DNA of 64,000 nt from Sabethes cyaneus (Eukaryota > Arthropoda > Insecta > Diptera > Culicidae): assembly GCF_943734655.1 (NCBI RefSeq), contig NC_071354.1, positions 5,925,001 through 5,989,000 on the forward strand, in the 5' to 3' direction. The notes below the pieces were generated by a model. That model did not search any database, was not told the origin of the DNA, and was given only the letters and a program-made list of their open reading frames with translations. Each line of letters opens with the position of its first letter. Within the stretch, counting starts at the first letter, position 1. Positions 1 to 11,135 of the stretch are shown here, one piece after another. Position numbers and translations under genes: made by a program.

Positions 1-532
1 GTCTATTCCTGGGCCAGTGACTCCTGCTTCCACTTGATTGTCCATTTTTGAACCATCTGTATAGAAAACTGTCGAGCCTGGACGAATATCGGGACCACCA
101 TCTTCCCAGGAATCACGTCTAGGCTCAAATACACGAAATATTCGGTTGAAGTTGTATTTTTTCTCCATCCAATCTTCATTACTGGTTACAAGAGGATTTA
201 TACTAATAGTTTTTAGAATACTGAGATGACCTGTTAAGTCCCCTTCAAAAAGGTTCTTTGATCTTTTGATCCTCAGAGCACTTTTTTCAGCTTCTAATTG
301 TATAAACTGATGCAATGGAAGTATATAGAGTAAAGCATCCAATGCCTTCGAAGGTGTACTTCTCATTGCACCTGTTATTGAGAGAGTGGCTAGCCTTTGA
401 AGTTTTTCCAGCTTTATTTGGGTAGTTTTCTCTTTCGTTTTTGGCCACCAGACCAACGAAGCATAGGTAATCCTGGGTCTGACAATGGCCGAATAGATCC
501 AATGGATCATCTTCGGTTTCAGTCCCCATTGC
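1..532 (-). mobile_element. Non-LTR retrotransposon, RT C-terminus and start of RNase H (cut by window edge)
   Basis: The minus strand continues the reverse-transcriptase reading of the neighbouring 533-2329 ORF after a one-base frameshift near 535, where a TAA interrupts the ORF and the other frame resumes. The continuation has the post-RT region (around VRPRITYASLVWW) and then the beginning of an RNase H domain with the first catalytic Asp in FYTDGSKMDN, close to position 50. RNase H downstream of RT is typical of the I, R1 and LOA groups, so this element is not a plain Jockey. The 3' end lies outside the window. Frameshifted, so not active. Confidence 0.8.
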
Positions 533-2329
533 TTACCAAAACGTTCTTTTACATATCCATAGAGCATTTGTTGCTTTGTTTACTGCTTGCTCTAGATGTG
601 TGTTCCAATTGAGTTTTCTGTCAAGAAATACTCCAAGATATTTAACAGTGTCTGAAAGTTTTAAAAGTGTTCCTTTCAATCTGATGTTATTTAATGTAAA
701 TTTTTTCCTTCTCGTAAATGGTATGATAGTAGTTTTATTGGCATTTATGCTGAGTCCCTGCCTATCACACCATGATGAAATCAAATTTAAAGCCATTTGC
801 ATTCGGTCAGCGATAATAGAATCAAATTTTCCTCGAACAATTATGACTATATCATCTGCAAAGCCAATTATTTCAAAGCCTAGCGCCGTCAACTTTTGAA
901 GAAGATCATCAACTATTAAAGACCACAGTAGAGGTGATATTACGCCTCCTTGTGGGCAACCTTTTACTGCTCTAATGCTTATAGATGAGCTTCCAAGGCT
1001 TGCTGATATCTCCCTTTTTGATAACATTTCGCTAATCCAGTCGATAATGGATATATCGAAACCACGTTTCGTCATAGCCGTAATCATTGAATTATGAGAT
1101 GAATTATCAAATGCGCCTTCTATGTCAAGGAAGGCACCTAGTGAAATTTCTTTCGCTTCAAAAGACTTTTCTAGTTTTTTTACAACAGTTTGTACTGCTG
1201 TTATTGAAGATTTGCCTTCTTGATATGCGAATTGATATTCGCTCAAAGGATCTTTGGCTAAATATGATGATTTTATATGCTCATCAATTATTTTTTCCAT
1301 TGTTTTTAACACAACAGACGATAAGCTTATCGGCCTGAAGGATTTTGGTGAAGTCTTATCCTTCTTATTAGCCTTCGGAATGAACGTGACCCGTACTTGT
1401 CGCCATACTGCTGGTATATGACCTAGTATCAGGCTTGATTGAAAAAGGTTTGTTAGAATAGGTGTTAAAAACGCCTTGCCCTTCTGTAGTAGTACAGGAA
1501 AAATTCCATCCCTACCCGGTGATTTGAAGGGTTCAAAAGTGTCAATCGCCCATTCAACCTTGCTTCTTGTAAAAATTTTTTTGGCCAAAGTACAAGCATC
1601 ATTCCTGTTTCTATCTAACCCAGTCATTTCACTCGCTATTTCGAGAATGTCTGTCCTGGTTTCAAGATTTACAGTTCTCAATGCCGGTGCACTTTGGTCT
1701 CCGCATGTATTAATGATTGAACAGGGAAAATGTGTTCTCATCATTAACTCTAATGTTTCCTTAGTTGAGTTAGTAAAAGAGCCATCCTCTTTTTTCAAAG
1801 TACCTAACCCATTAGAATGATCTTTAGCGAGGATTTTCTGCAATCTAGCAGTTGCTGGAGTATTTTCAATGTTTTCACATGTGTGCCTCCAGTGAATCCT
1901 CTTTGATCTTCGTATTTCCCTATTATAGGCAGTGAGAGTTTGTTTATACTCCTCCCACTGTTGTGTTCTTTTTGCCCGGTTAAATAATTTCCGAGTTTTC
2001 TTTCTAAATTTCTCCAAAGGTTTGTTCCACCAAGGTACATCTCTATTCGTAGAGCGTTCCTTTGCAGGACAGCTTTCGTGATAAGCTTGTTGGATCAGGT
2101 TTGAAAGTTGTTTTGAGTTGTCCTCAAGTTCTTTACATGTCCTTGAGCAGCCTTTCAAGTTCTTGACTCCAACCTTCAGTTTCAAATTATACTGATCCCA
2201 GTTTGTTTTCCTGGGATCTCTTATAATTTCCTTAAGTTGCTGATTAGTTTCGTAATCAAACATGATTTGCTTGTGATCGGACAAAGATTCTTCATCCGAT
2301 ACGTACCAATTTTTTATTTTATCAGTCAT
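533..2329 (-). mobile_element. Non-LTR retrotransposon reverse transcriptase (LOA/I-like)
   Basis: A 598-codon open frame carries a full set of RT motifs: FKSPGRDGIFPVLL (box 1), RPISLSSVVLKTMEKI (box 2), GAFLDIEGAFDN (box A, catalytic Asp), GCPQGGVISPLLWSL (box B) and GFADDIVIIV (box C, FADD). The N-terminal part resembles the endonuclease-RT linker, with a SDEESLSDHK motif. It is in the same orientation as the endonuclease ORF 2400-3137, from which a frameshift near 2330-2400 separates it. The product would reverse transcribe its own RNA at the nicked target. Another fragment of a related element lies at 22430-25640. The long intact frame suggests a fairly young insertion. The clade is inferred from the RNase H downstream. 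Confidence 0.9.
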
Positions 2330-2399
2330 CGTTGGACTGCATAGTGTTAAGTCAAGTACTTCTTGCCTTATTGCGTTTACAAAAGTTGGCTCTTCCCCT

Positions 2400-3137
2400 T
2401 TATTGCATATACATATCTATGTCATTGGATGATATATAGTCTAAAAGGAGTTCACCTCTGTTATTGGTATCTGTGCTGGCCCAAACAGTGTGATGGGCGT
2501 TTGCATCACATCCAATTACAAGTGCTTTGTTTTGTTTCTTGCAGTAAGAAACCAAATTTACTACTTCTGGTGGAGGTACTTCACCCAAATCTTCTGGAAA
2601 ATATGCAGATGCTACGCAAATTTCAGTCGTGCCATGGGTCGTTGGAACCTCCATCATTATTGCTGTGAGATCTTTTGTAATCAATTCTGTAATTGGAAAA
2701 CTTTTTATGTTTTCACTTACTAAAATGGTAGCTCTTGGCGTGAGCTCACCTTCGGCGTAAATCAATTTACACGACTTTGTAGGAATTCCTTGTATCCTAC
2801 CTTTATAGGTCCAGGGCTCCTGGATCAGTGCTACATCCAGGTTGCTTTCTGTGAATCTTCTACAAAGTACAGCAGTTGCTCCCTTTGCATGGTGAAGATT
2901 CACCTGGACAAATTTAACATTTTTTCTTTGTAATTTTATATGATTTGTGGTACGACCGGGCTGTTTTGGGTTTAGTCCTGCACCGTTGACACAACTGGGT
3001 CCTGGGATTTGACTGATTATATCAGCATCGCCAGTTTCCTCTTGGGTCTTATCGATGTCAGGGTCCCTCCTGAGTGCTGATCCCCCACTTGATTTGTTAT
3101 TTATATTTATATTAAAAGTTTTATTAATTGTTTCCAT
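2400..3137 (-). mobile_element. APE-type endonuclease domain of the same non-LTR element
   Basis: A 245-codon frame. After a 75-residue lead it shows the apurinic-endonuclease-like fold: VKFVQVNLHHAKGAT, ALIQEPW (catalytic Glu), VASAYFP, VIGCDANAHHTVW (catalytic Asp and Asn, then HH..W as in R1/LOA endonucleases) and NRGELLLDYI. It nicks target DNA to prime reverse transcription. It ends in a premature stop just before the SDH motif, which is found in the next frame (533-2329), so EN and RT were one ORF now split by an indel. The sequence just upstream (3138-3250) has no recognised ORF1. Confidence 0.88.
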
Positions 3138-3640
3138 CTCAATGGTCTTAATTTGCTGGGAGAAAGAATCAGCTGTCCGTTACCAGCTTAGAACAGAGGG
3201 AGCAAATTACTGCACGGGGTGCCCTGGTACCATGCAGGCTCCGTTCGTCCTTGGGAGACTTAATTAGACCCCCCCAAGCATTCATCCTTAGGCACGGGTC
3301 GCGTTACACCGAGGATTGGGGTCCTCCTCCGCAATTTACTCAGAATGCAGCATGCTCCAATGTTGCTTGCTACATTGGGAGCAAACGTTTTTTTACAAGA
3401 TTTGCCGCGGAAGAGACTCGGTGCAGATCTAGATGGATCCATCACGTGTTTGTCATGGAGCCATCCAGCGCTGCACACCAAAAGACAAATCTCAACACTC
3501 CTCCTTTATCCTGGCTTGTGACAGACAGTTTGGGTCCCGATCCAATTTCCCCATCACTTGTTCACTCTTTTTATGGAGTCACACGTGCTAGTTCATCAGC
3601 GTGGTCCCTCACTGGCGGAGTTGCTTATTCCCTTATATCA
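3138..3640. other. No gene recognised; repeat-like sequence
   Basis: Open frames on both strands here (for example 3251-3673 +) have no recognisable domain and no matching splice context. The segment leads into a strong palindrome at 3641-3737 and is probably part of a non-coding repeat. Confidence 0.4.
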
Positions 3641-3737
3641 ATCTCCACCAAACTTGGCACACATATTCCTTGATATAAGGGAATATAAGGCTTATTCCCT
3701 TATATCAAGGAATATGTGTGCCAAGTTTGGTGGAGAT
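3641..3737. repeat. 97-bp near-perfect palindrome
   Basis: Positions 3641-3685 are the exact reverse complement of 3693-3737 (45 of 45 bases) around a 7-base centre. The 17-base string CTTATTCCCTTATATCA also occurs a third time at 3623-3639, directly before the left arm. This looks like a recent inverted duplication of one arm, or a small foldback element. Confidence 0.85.
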
Positions 3738-3884
3738 CGGTCAAGGTGTTCTGGAGTTATGGTGGAACATACAGACTCACGCTCTCTTTTATATATATAG
3801 ACTAGCTGAGAGCCCGATCTTACTCGGGACCCCTTTGCCTCTCAGCCACTTGTACATCTGGTATTGTAACGAAAATTCTCAGAA

Positions 3885-4010
3885 TGTAAGAAACAATACT
3901 GTTTTTCTTCATTTGAATGTGTCTACTCTTTGTCAGCTCTCCCCCTGTTGTCTACTAGCCACTTGTAAGTCTGTTTTCTTTTCGGTAATATGCTTTATAG
4001 GCATAAAGCG
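3885..4010 (+). repeat. Dispersed repeat, copy A
   Basis: Shares TTCTTCATTTGAATGTGTCT followed by a CTTTGTCAG...CAGCCACTTGTAA block with 37490-37560, so two diverged copies of one repeat family lie 33 kb apart. No coding content. Confidence 0.6.
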
Positions 4011-4084
4011 TTTTGCAACGAGTTGAACAGTGTAAGGCATCGTTCCCTAGATAGTGCCTAGCACAATGTTCTCAGCGACTTTTC

Positions 4085-4285
4085 CCTTGGTTTGGATCCG
4101 CTTGGAAAAGTGCATTTAGCATGATGGGCCGTGTCGCGAAGAAAAAACTACTTTTGAGATTTATAAACAAGCAGAAAAGGCTGCCACTTGTTCGAGCACA
4201 TGCAAATTGGACGATTGATGATTGGAAAAATGTATTTTGGACAGATGAATTGAAATTCGAATTGTTTGGCAATAAACGGGGCAAT
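4085..4285 (+). mobile_element. Tc1-family transposase fragment
   Basis: The + frame from 4121 reads RVAKKKLLLRFINKQKRL, then HANWTIDDWKNVFWTDELKF and ELFGN. This matches the segment of Tc1/mariner transposases around the second catalytic Asp (W-x-D-E-x-K-F). Both flanks lack the N-terminal paired-type HTH and the final DE box, and the fragment is abutted directly by the Jockey element at about 4300. A dead remnant. Confidence 0.75.
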
Positions 4286-4299
4286 ATGTGTGTAGAAAA

Positions 4300-5000
4300 T
4301 TTGATCACCTATCATTTGAGCCGGTCGAAGGCCGAGAATATTTTCTATGACATCAGGGCCCAGGATACTTCCTTGAGGCACATCTGCAGGGATGTTAAAT
4401 GTTTGCGAACAGACACTATTCGGAGATACCTGGAATGCTCTGCCAGACAGATCTTCTGATGATCTTGATAAGATACATTGAAAAATTGTATCGATGCAGC
4501 TGGTGGCCGTCATGCCTCACATTGTCGAATGCCTTTTCGATATCCAAGAGCGCCATTACGGTCGTCTTGGATACGGACTTGTTACGCTATATTGATGGTG
4601 GAACTTCCTTTGCGAAACCCAAACTGTTCCTCCTGGAAGAATCCATTCTAATCAGGAAACTCAAGAATCCGGTTTTGAAATGATATCTCAAACAGCTTGG
4701 AAAGGGCAGAGAGCAAGCTGATGGGTCGATAGCTTTTGGAAACAGCAGCATCTTTTCCCGGTTTCAACACTGGGAAGACTTTGGCTAATTTCCACATTGA
4801 ACAAAAGCAGCCAAGCTCCCAGCACTTGTCGAATAGGTTTGCTACAAAAGTAAAGGAGCCGTAGCTCAAGTGCTTGAGCTCGATGTTGAATGTGCTATCG
4901 AATCCGGGGGCCTTCATGCTTTTAGATCCCATTAGCTCATCAGCGGTAATTTTTCTTCCTCAGATACCAAGCTGTCTGATCGATCAACCTCGGCGACTCC
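4300..5000 (-). mobile_element. Jockey-clade non-LTR element, RT remnant
   Basis: Minus-strand frames include KAPGFDSTFNIELKHL, a SMWKLAKVFPVLKPGKDA block and SYRPISLLSALSKLFE (4648-4932; RT boxes 1 and 2). Further downstream, 4148-4513 carries PADVPQGSILGPD (box B). The stretch between them, with the catalytic Asp of box A (plus-strand view 4510-4560), is in other frames. The RT is therefore broken by several frameshifts and ends abruptly at the Tc1 fragment, with box C lost. Confidence 0.8.
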
Positions 5001-5700
5001 TTCAGCAACAAAGTACTCGTGTGTGTCGACGACATTCCGTCCCAGATTGTGAGACATTACCAACTGTTGACCCAGCGTGTCCGCTTTTTCACTAGGGGTG
5101 ATCAGTAGAATTCCATCGCCCGAGTCACAACACGAGACAAGCGTAGGGTAGGGGCATGCTTTGGCCTCTTTTTGAGGCCCTTAATTGTGGACCAGAATGG
5201 TTTTGAATGCGGTGGAATTTGTTGGAGATTCTGTTGGAATTCTTGGGTATAGAATCCGCTCCTGGATAATCCTAGAAAGAATGTTTGTCATAGATTTTTT
5301 TCTGCTGGTCACCAGTCCGCTGGTATTGGCGTCGGTATACATTGCGTAACCTTATAAGAAGTTTGGCAGTGCAATCTGTTTGTAAAGAGGTGTTCACCAG
5401 ATGTTGTTGAACTTGAACCGCTCTTGACCAGGCAGCGGCAATTACTCGTTGGAGGGATTCCAGCGCCTGGCCGATCAGATCCGGTGTATGCAGAGGCTGT
5501 TTGGAATCGATGCTGTCGTCGACGATACGTTGAAATCCGACTGCCTACCGTGTCGGTAGAGGCAGCAAGCTTCAGCATCACATGGTAGTAGTCGGAGGAT
5601 AGTTTTTCGAGAACCGAATCTACAAATAGGGTAGCTGCAGAAGCGATGCTGGGCTGAACGGGAGTTGGAGGCCGTTTGATGAGCTGTTGAATTCGTGACG
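5001..5700 (-). mobile_element. Jockey element, degraded ORF1/ORF2 interval
   Basis: Minus-strand frames 5309-5722 and 5475-5813 lie between the ORF1 of 5758-6371 and the RT at 4648-4932. No conserved motif is readable, and the endonuclease domain expected here is missing or heavily degraded. Assignment rests on position and orientation. Confidence 0.5.
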
Positions 5701-5757
5701 TTGGGAGGGAGCGGAGGTACATTCTGGACCTTCCGACGAGGCTGAAGAGCAGGATAC

Positions 5758-6371
5758 TCAGTATCCGTGATGACTATCCCGGATATTATGTAAAGCACCG
5801 ATGTTGGTGGCACTCTTGACGAAGTGGGCCAGTAACAACTGATCCCGAGAGATGGCCTTTGGCGTCAGTCCAACCCTTTGCAGTTCAGTTTGCACGTATG
5901 CTACCTCGATTGGCGGCAGACCACGTAGGACTATCTTCAAAGGTTTCATCGAGGGAATGTCCTGCGTGTAGTGCGGCGTTTGGGTTTTAACAAGAAATTT
6001 TTTCATCTGCTCGAGCTGTTGCTTGAGCACCTAATTTTTATACCCAATCTGCACAGCTGGGTGCGCGGTCGCAGGCATGCTTTAGCCAGCTCGGCCTCGA
6101 GATTGATGATATCTCTAATGGGGGTGAAGAGCGGGGCAACGCGTTCCTTTTTTGCGACAGAATCACCGTTACCAATGTCCTCCGGGAGGACCGAAAACTT
6201 TTTACTCTCAAGGAGCCGGTCTGTTGCTGCGTCCGCGGTGGCAGCGAACTTCGTACGGGCCCTCTTTGAAGGGGGCCCTGAAAGTGGGAGATTGGATCGA
6301 TCACAAAGAGACTCGAATGCAGGCGTAAAAAACACTTTTAATTTTGTCAAACACACTTCCAATTGACTCAA
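5758..6371 (-). mobile_element. Jockey-clade ORF1 (gag-like, PRE/C2HC type)
   Basis: Two overlapping minus-strand frames (6003-6371 and 5758-6030) form one interrupted ORF1. The second has KIVLRGLPPIEVAYVQTELQ and RDQLLLAHF, typical of the domain preceding the zinc knuckles in Jockey-group gag proteins, which bind the element RNA. No CCHC knuckles are visible downstream, so the ORF is truncated. A poly-Lys/Arg region (PPSKRARTKF) lies near the start. Confidence 0.7.
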
Positions 6372-6880
6372 CTGTCAAGTCTGTCGTTAAAGAAGGGTCA
6401 AGTCTAAGAAAGACGCTTAAGCCCAAGGCTTTGCTTTTTTTTGAACCACAAATAACGTTCTACAACTCGTTCTTAGACGTGAAAAGCACTTTTAATTTCA
6501 TTGCAATTGAATTTTGAACGTATGGTGTTGGATGTTGAATTAGTATCTGAAAAATGCACGAATTCATACATTAGGCAGAGCACACTAGATCACCGCGTGC
6601 TTTGGCCTGTTTTTATGGGTGCGCGACGTTAGGTATACGGACCTTAGCTGATTGGACATTAGGTATAATGGATGATACGCATAATGGACGATTCGCATTA
6701 TGGACGGATGGTACTGGTGATAATAGACATCCTATCGCACTTCGAAGTGCTTTCTATTTGTTTATTTGTCAAAAAACGTCGAACTCTTGGCGGTCTACAA
6801 GATATAAACGCATACGACAGTAAATACATACAATAGTACAATTACAAATTTATCATCTACTACAGAGTCGTCGTTGAAAG
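6372..6880. other. No gene recognised
   Basis: Low-information sequence between two non-LTR elements. It contains short self-similar runs such as GGTATAATGGATGATACGCA (6662-6681), where CATAATGGACGATTCGCATTATGGACGG follows in the same pattern. No conserved protein is seen in six frames. Confidence 0.4.
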
Positions 6881-7694
6881 TTATAAGTTATCGTCAAATT
6901 GAAGTCGAACCACCCGTAGAATTCGTTGAACCGCATTTCGGATAGGGTCGTATAGTCCGTATTTTGCATTCAGTCCTTGTAGGTGCAGGAAATACCTAGT
7001 TCTGAGGTGTCGTTCAGGAGCATACAAATTCAGTTGACGCAGAAGTGCGGGGCAGTCTATATCTCCTAAAAGCAATCTAGCCAGCAACGAGGTTTGAGCG
7101 TTGGTAGATCTTCTTTCAAAAGTATACAAATTAAGCAAACGTCAGCGTTCCACATGGCGGAAGGTTTCTGGGATCGCGCCATGGAAGATTGTGCAAAGCA
7201 TACCGTAGGATTTTATTCTGTACTGCTTCGATTCTAGCGATCCAAATTTGTTGATATGAAAACCAGATCACTGATCCAAATTCCAAAACAGACCTCACAA
7301 GTGCATAATACAAAGATCGAAAACAGTACGAGTAATAGACACGTTGTAACAAATGTAACCAAAAGCTACAGGCTTATTTTTACGGTTAAAGGAGCATGTT
7401 ATTCGAGCACTGATCCTCAAATTTATCCATAAGGCGTTGCTGTTCAATGTTCAGTTCGGAGTCCATTTTAATTACATTAAAGATTTCTACAACGTCGGCA
7501 TAAAAAGGCTGATATCCTGGTGGCAGGAGAGCTGATAGTTTATTTATAAAAAGAGAAAAGAGCAGGGGTTCAAGGTTGCTCCCCTGTGGTACGCTAGAGA
7601 TGTTGCTGAACGAGTCGGAAAACTCGGACCCGATCTTCACACTCAGCCTACGGTGTGTTAGGTACGAGTGAAACCACTTACCGATTCCTTCCAT
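6881..7694 (-). mobile_element. Non-LTR element (Jockey-superfamily), RT C-terminal half
   Basis: Minus-strand frames 7386-7694, 7131-7352 and 6881-7138 carry, in order, KWFHSYLTHRRLSVKIG, SVPQGSNLEPLLFSLFIN (box B), FYADVVEIF (box C with the second catalytic Asp replaced by Val), YYALVRSVLEFGSVIW and a C-terminal region. Each junction is a frameshift. The same family runs at 61687-63948. The N-terminal half lies at 9931-10629, on the far side of the insertion 7709-9930. Part of the RT, including box A, is missing between the two halves. Confidence 0.82.
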
Positions 7695-7708
7695 AGATTA
7701 GGGAACTT

Positions 7709-9930
7709 CCCAACAAACATTTATGCGCTGAATAAACATTTTAGCAGCCATAATTATACAGCCATAGCTGAATACGCATCGAATAAAATTTATGTAAACA
7801 ACTGTACAATATTTATTCAGCCGAAATTGGAGAACTTATACAACCTATTTTATTCGAGGCGGAAAAACACTTGCTAAGCAGTTATATCGCTTAACAGTTA
7901 TAGCAGTTATATCATTATATCTGTGCGCTTGTTTCCAGCTTTGCGCAAATGGGTTATTTCAAAACGCACAAAAGTCTCTATTAAGATACATTACAGCTTC
8001 AAACAGCTATTAGCAAGCCCGAAGCTTGACTTAGATGTTTAAGAGCTGAAAGAAGGTTTTTATACTAAACCATAGTTCAGTCACAGGTTGAATAAATTCA
8101 GCTAAAAAACGTTTGATCAGCCTGGAATTGTTAATTGGGTAGCTGCTTTCAAAGCTGCAATGGAGCTTAATAGAGGATACAATGCTTTTTCACTCGCTTA
8201 ATCAACGTCTTATCAACCTTTATGCAGCCAAAAAATGATCTATTTTTAAATTTAAAAAAGAATAGAACGCGTCATATTTATTTTGCTAAGGCGTCGTATG
8301 CTATGTTTTAAATTTTGAATAACTTGAATTCGTATATGCAAACTAATTAAAATTGCATGTCGTCATCTTTCGGGAATTGAACCGCCATCTTCTGATCTAT
8401 AAGCACTCATCATATGATCCGCCCCATCTGCATCTGCAGAACAGACAGTGAAAATGGCTTTACACTTGAAGCAGACGATAATGTCGATAACTGACATATT
8501 TTTTCTGCCAGTCGAATTGCGACACTCTATGATCTGGCAGTATGTGTGCTGTGAACCGAATGAAAGCTTGGTATTAGTTTGTAAAGCCACTTTAACACCT
8601 TTAAGCAACCGTAAAACGGTTCTATGTTTATGGCTGTTTAGAAGCGGATTGTTTAGCATAAAAATCCGCTATTAAGCTTGTTTATCAGCTTTGGAAGAAA
8701 GCGGGTTTGGAAAAACCCAAAGTAGCTTAAACATCGCTTGGTCAAACGCCATTTGAGTGCTTACTTTATGCAGTTTGAATCGCCTTAAATCAACTCGTAA
8801 ACATCAATTGCTCTTGCTGTTTACGGGTTGGTTTAGGGCGATCCAGTGTAAAAGGTTTTTCGAAAACAGACACTGATGAAGCCTGCATGTCGAAGGCGAA
8901 ATACATATCTGTCACGAATAAATATAAATAGTAGAATTTAATTGGAAAGTTTTTGGAAATTATTCGAAATTTCAAATATAGCTTATGACGCTAAAGCAAA
9001 ATAAATTGGACGCGTTCCATTTTTGAAATTTAAAAATAGATTATTTTTTGGCTGCATAAAGGTTGATGAGACGTTGATTAAGCGACTGAAAAAGCATTGC
9101 AAAACTATTTCTCGTTCTAAAAATGGAATTGACAGCATTGCGCAAATTGGTTATTTAAAAACACGCAAAAGCCTCTATTAAGCTCCATTGCAGCTTTGAA
9201 AGCAGCTACCCAAGTAACAACTTCAGGCTGATCAAACGCTTTTATAGCTGAATTTATTCTACCTGTGGCTGAACTATGGTTTAGTTTTAGAAATAAAAAC
9301 TTTTTTTCAGCACTTAAACATGTATATTTAGTGATTTTATCAAGCTTCGGGCTTGCTTATAGCTGCTTTCCAAGTTGCAATCGAGCTTAATAGAGGCTTT
9401 TGCGCGTTTTTAAATAAGCAATTTGCGCAAAGCTGGAAACAAGGCGCACAGAGGTTATATAAAAGGCGATATAATTGCTTAACAAGTATTTTTTTCTGCT
9501 TCAAACGAAATAGATTGTATAAGTTCTCCAATTTCGGCTGAATAAGTATTGTAGAATTGTTTACATAAATTTTATTCGATGCATATTCAGCTATGGCTGA
9601 ATACTAATAGCTGCTAAAATGTTTAATCAGCGCATAAATGGTTGTTGGGAGGGCTTTTTATTAAGATGACAATTCGTTTATTCAGCTAGTATAGCACAAT
9701 CAATTATTGAGAATATTGACGGGTTGTGGAGAAGTTGAAGATGCGCCTAATCTGCTTGTGACACTATTATGTGAAGCAGCTGATTTACAGCGCATTCGTT
9801 GGTTGCTTAATCACTTATAGAATACAGAGGCCTTTACTTTAATTTATTCAGCGTCTACCACCTGTATTCAGAGTTAAATCAGCTGTGACCAAATCAGTAG
9901 CATTTTAATTCAGCTTCGGTGCTTGTTGGG
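7709..9930. mobile_element. Foldback/MITE-like element inserted in RT, CCCAACAA...TTGTTGGG ends, 2-bp TT duplication
   Basis: The non-LTR reading is continuous when 7709-9930 plus one copy of TT is removed: Q-C on the 9931 side joins K-F-P-N on the 7708 side. This fixes the ends as CCCAACAA and TTGTTGGG and the target duplication as TT (7707-7708 and 9931-9932). Inside are long inverted arms, roughly 7709-8290 and 8990-9649, which are near-complementary throughout. Internal copies of the related end TTGTTAATTGGG (8128-8139) and CCCAAGTAACAA (9209-9220) face outward, so the structure may be composite. TTCAGC/GCTGAA motifs recur many times. No transposase is encoded. Confidence 0.75.
8345..8440 (-). 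repeat. Possible tRNA-derived SINE fragment
   Basis: The minus strand contains GGCGGTTCAATTCCCG (about 8372-8387), which fits a Pol III B box inside a T-arm. About 40 bases upstream is a weak A-box-like GGATCATATGATGAGTG. No clear poly-A tail or target duplication was found. It sits in the spacer of the foldback element. Confidence 0.35.
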
Positions 9931-10629
9931 TTACACTGCTGGATTGAAGCATTGAACAAAAGTGAAAGAGGTCCAGCGAAAACAGTAGAACACTTTTTCA
10001 GGATGCAAGATGGAATACCGTCAGGTCCTACCGTAAACGAAAATTTTAATTTTTCGATGGCAGTTTCCACATTTTCCTCCGATACACTAAAAACGGTGAG
10101 GTTGATATGACTTCGTTAGGTGGGTTTCTAAACAGCAGAGGGAACTTATTCCAAGGAAGTAGGAAAACGGTTAAAAGCCTGCTTGAAGTGTGTAGCAAAG
10201 AGGTTGCATTTATCGCGAGCAACGTTGGCTGTACGATTGTCTAGAAACAGATCAACAGGCAAGCCGTCTTCCTTTCACTTAGATCGGCTTTAAACGTGGT
10301 AATAGGTTCGGACGCCTTGATAAAAGAGCAAAGTTGTATGGTGAGATCATTGGGAAGTATCAGACCTAACAAGCGATTAACCTTTGGTACTAAATTAATT
10401 TGTGTCAGGTCGTAGAAACAGAAACCGTCGAGCACATTGCAAGCTGCGGAAGCGGAGAGCGTTGGTAGACGATGCTAGGACAACCGTTTACAGGAACATT
10501 CGAGAGTAAACTGGACTGGTTGTAATCACCGAACAGCAGCGCTAGGTCATTCGACGCTAGATGAGAATAAACACTACCGAGTGAGTCGATGTGTGGGGTA
10601 AGGTGGTGCAGAATGCACCGCTTAAGCAA
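9931..10629 (-). mobile_element. Non-LTR element, endonuclease and RT N-terminus
   Basis: The minus strand reads from an endonuclease-like HLASNDLALLFGDYNQSSL (10405-10629, catalytic Asp in GDYNQ) through a linker (10241-10435) to an RT box-1-like region around 10000-10030 (GPDGIPS). It ends at ...LLFNASIQQC against the insertion at 9930. The continuation is 7708-6881. Multiple frameshifts show an inactive copy. Confidence 0.72.
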
Positions 10630-10821
10630 AACTTCATTTTTCAGAGCAACGGCGTGTTTGTTCCACGTTTTTCAACTTCTAGAAGACTTTGGGATCTTTT
10701 TTTACACTTACTCCTGGTGAAATTTCCTAACAAAAACCAGTATTTTTTGTTATTTTTGACGATTTTTGGCAAGAGTCAAAATCATTATGTGAGGCAGAAC
10801 GCCACAGCCCGTGGACAAAAC
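10630..10821. other. No gene recognised
   Basis: AT-rich sequence containing a frame 10591-10956 (+) without conserved features. It ends at the hAT-like terminal motif starting at 10822. Confidence 0.4.
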
Positions 10822-10835
10822 CAGGGGCGGACTGG
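10822..10835 (+). repeat. hAT-like terminal repeat, left (CAGGGGCGGACTGG)
   Basis: CAGGGGCGGACTGG at 10822-10835 is the exact reverse complement of 12590-12603. The CAGGG start suits hAT-superfamily ends. A second block, GGCCCACCGG, follows on both sides but with a 9-base offset on the left. The flanking 8-mers (GACAAAAC and CTTAGCGG) do not match, so the two ends may come from two copies. Confidence 0.5.
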
Positions 10836-10924
10836 GAGCCAAAGGGCCCACCGGGCCTTTGAGATTAGGGGCCCCAGCTTGCAATATTCTTATGATAGTA
10901 AATTAACACGAAAAACGACATCTA

Positions 10925-11135
10925 CTCAAAAGACATCAGCGTTACAAGGACAATAAATCGAATGATTATGGGCTCTATTTTGTAATTCATGTCGTGCAAC
11001 TTGACTCGACTCAGGCACTGTCGAGTGTTGAGTTCCGGGAGAACGGGCAGCATAGCGGCTCGATGCACGAAACAAAACAAACTCAGTCGTTATTAGGACC
11101 GAGTTACCAGCTTTTAGTGTGTGCGTCATATTAGC
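10925..11135. repeat. Dispersed repeat, copy A (pair with 40390-40565)
   Basis: ACTCGACTCA...CACTGTCGA and CATAGCGGCTC..TGCAC blocks occur in the same order at 40430-40525. Both copies end near a TTTTTAGCGGTT or ATTAGCGGTT string. Non-coding. Confidence 0.6.

Noticed and set aside
3251..3673. 140-aa plus-strand ORF
   Set aside because: No conserved motif, runs into a palindrome, and base composition is that of repeat DNA.
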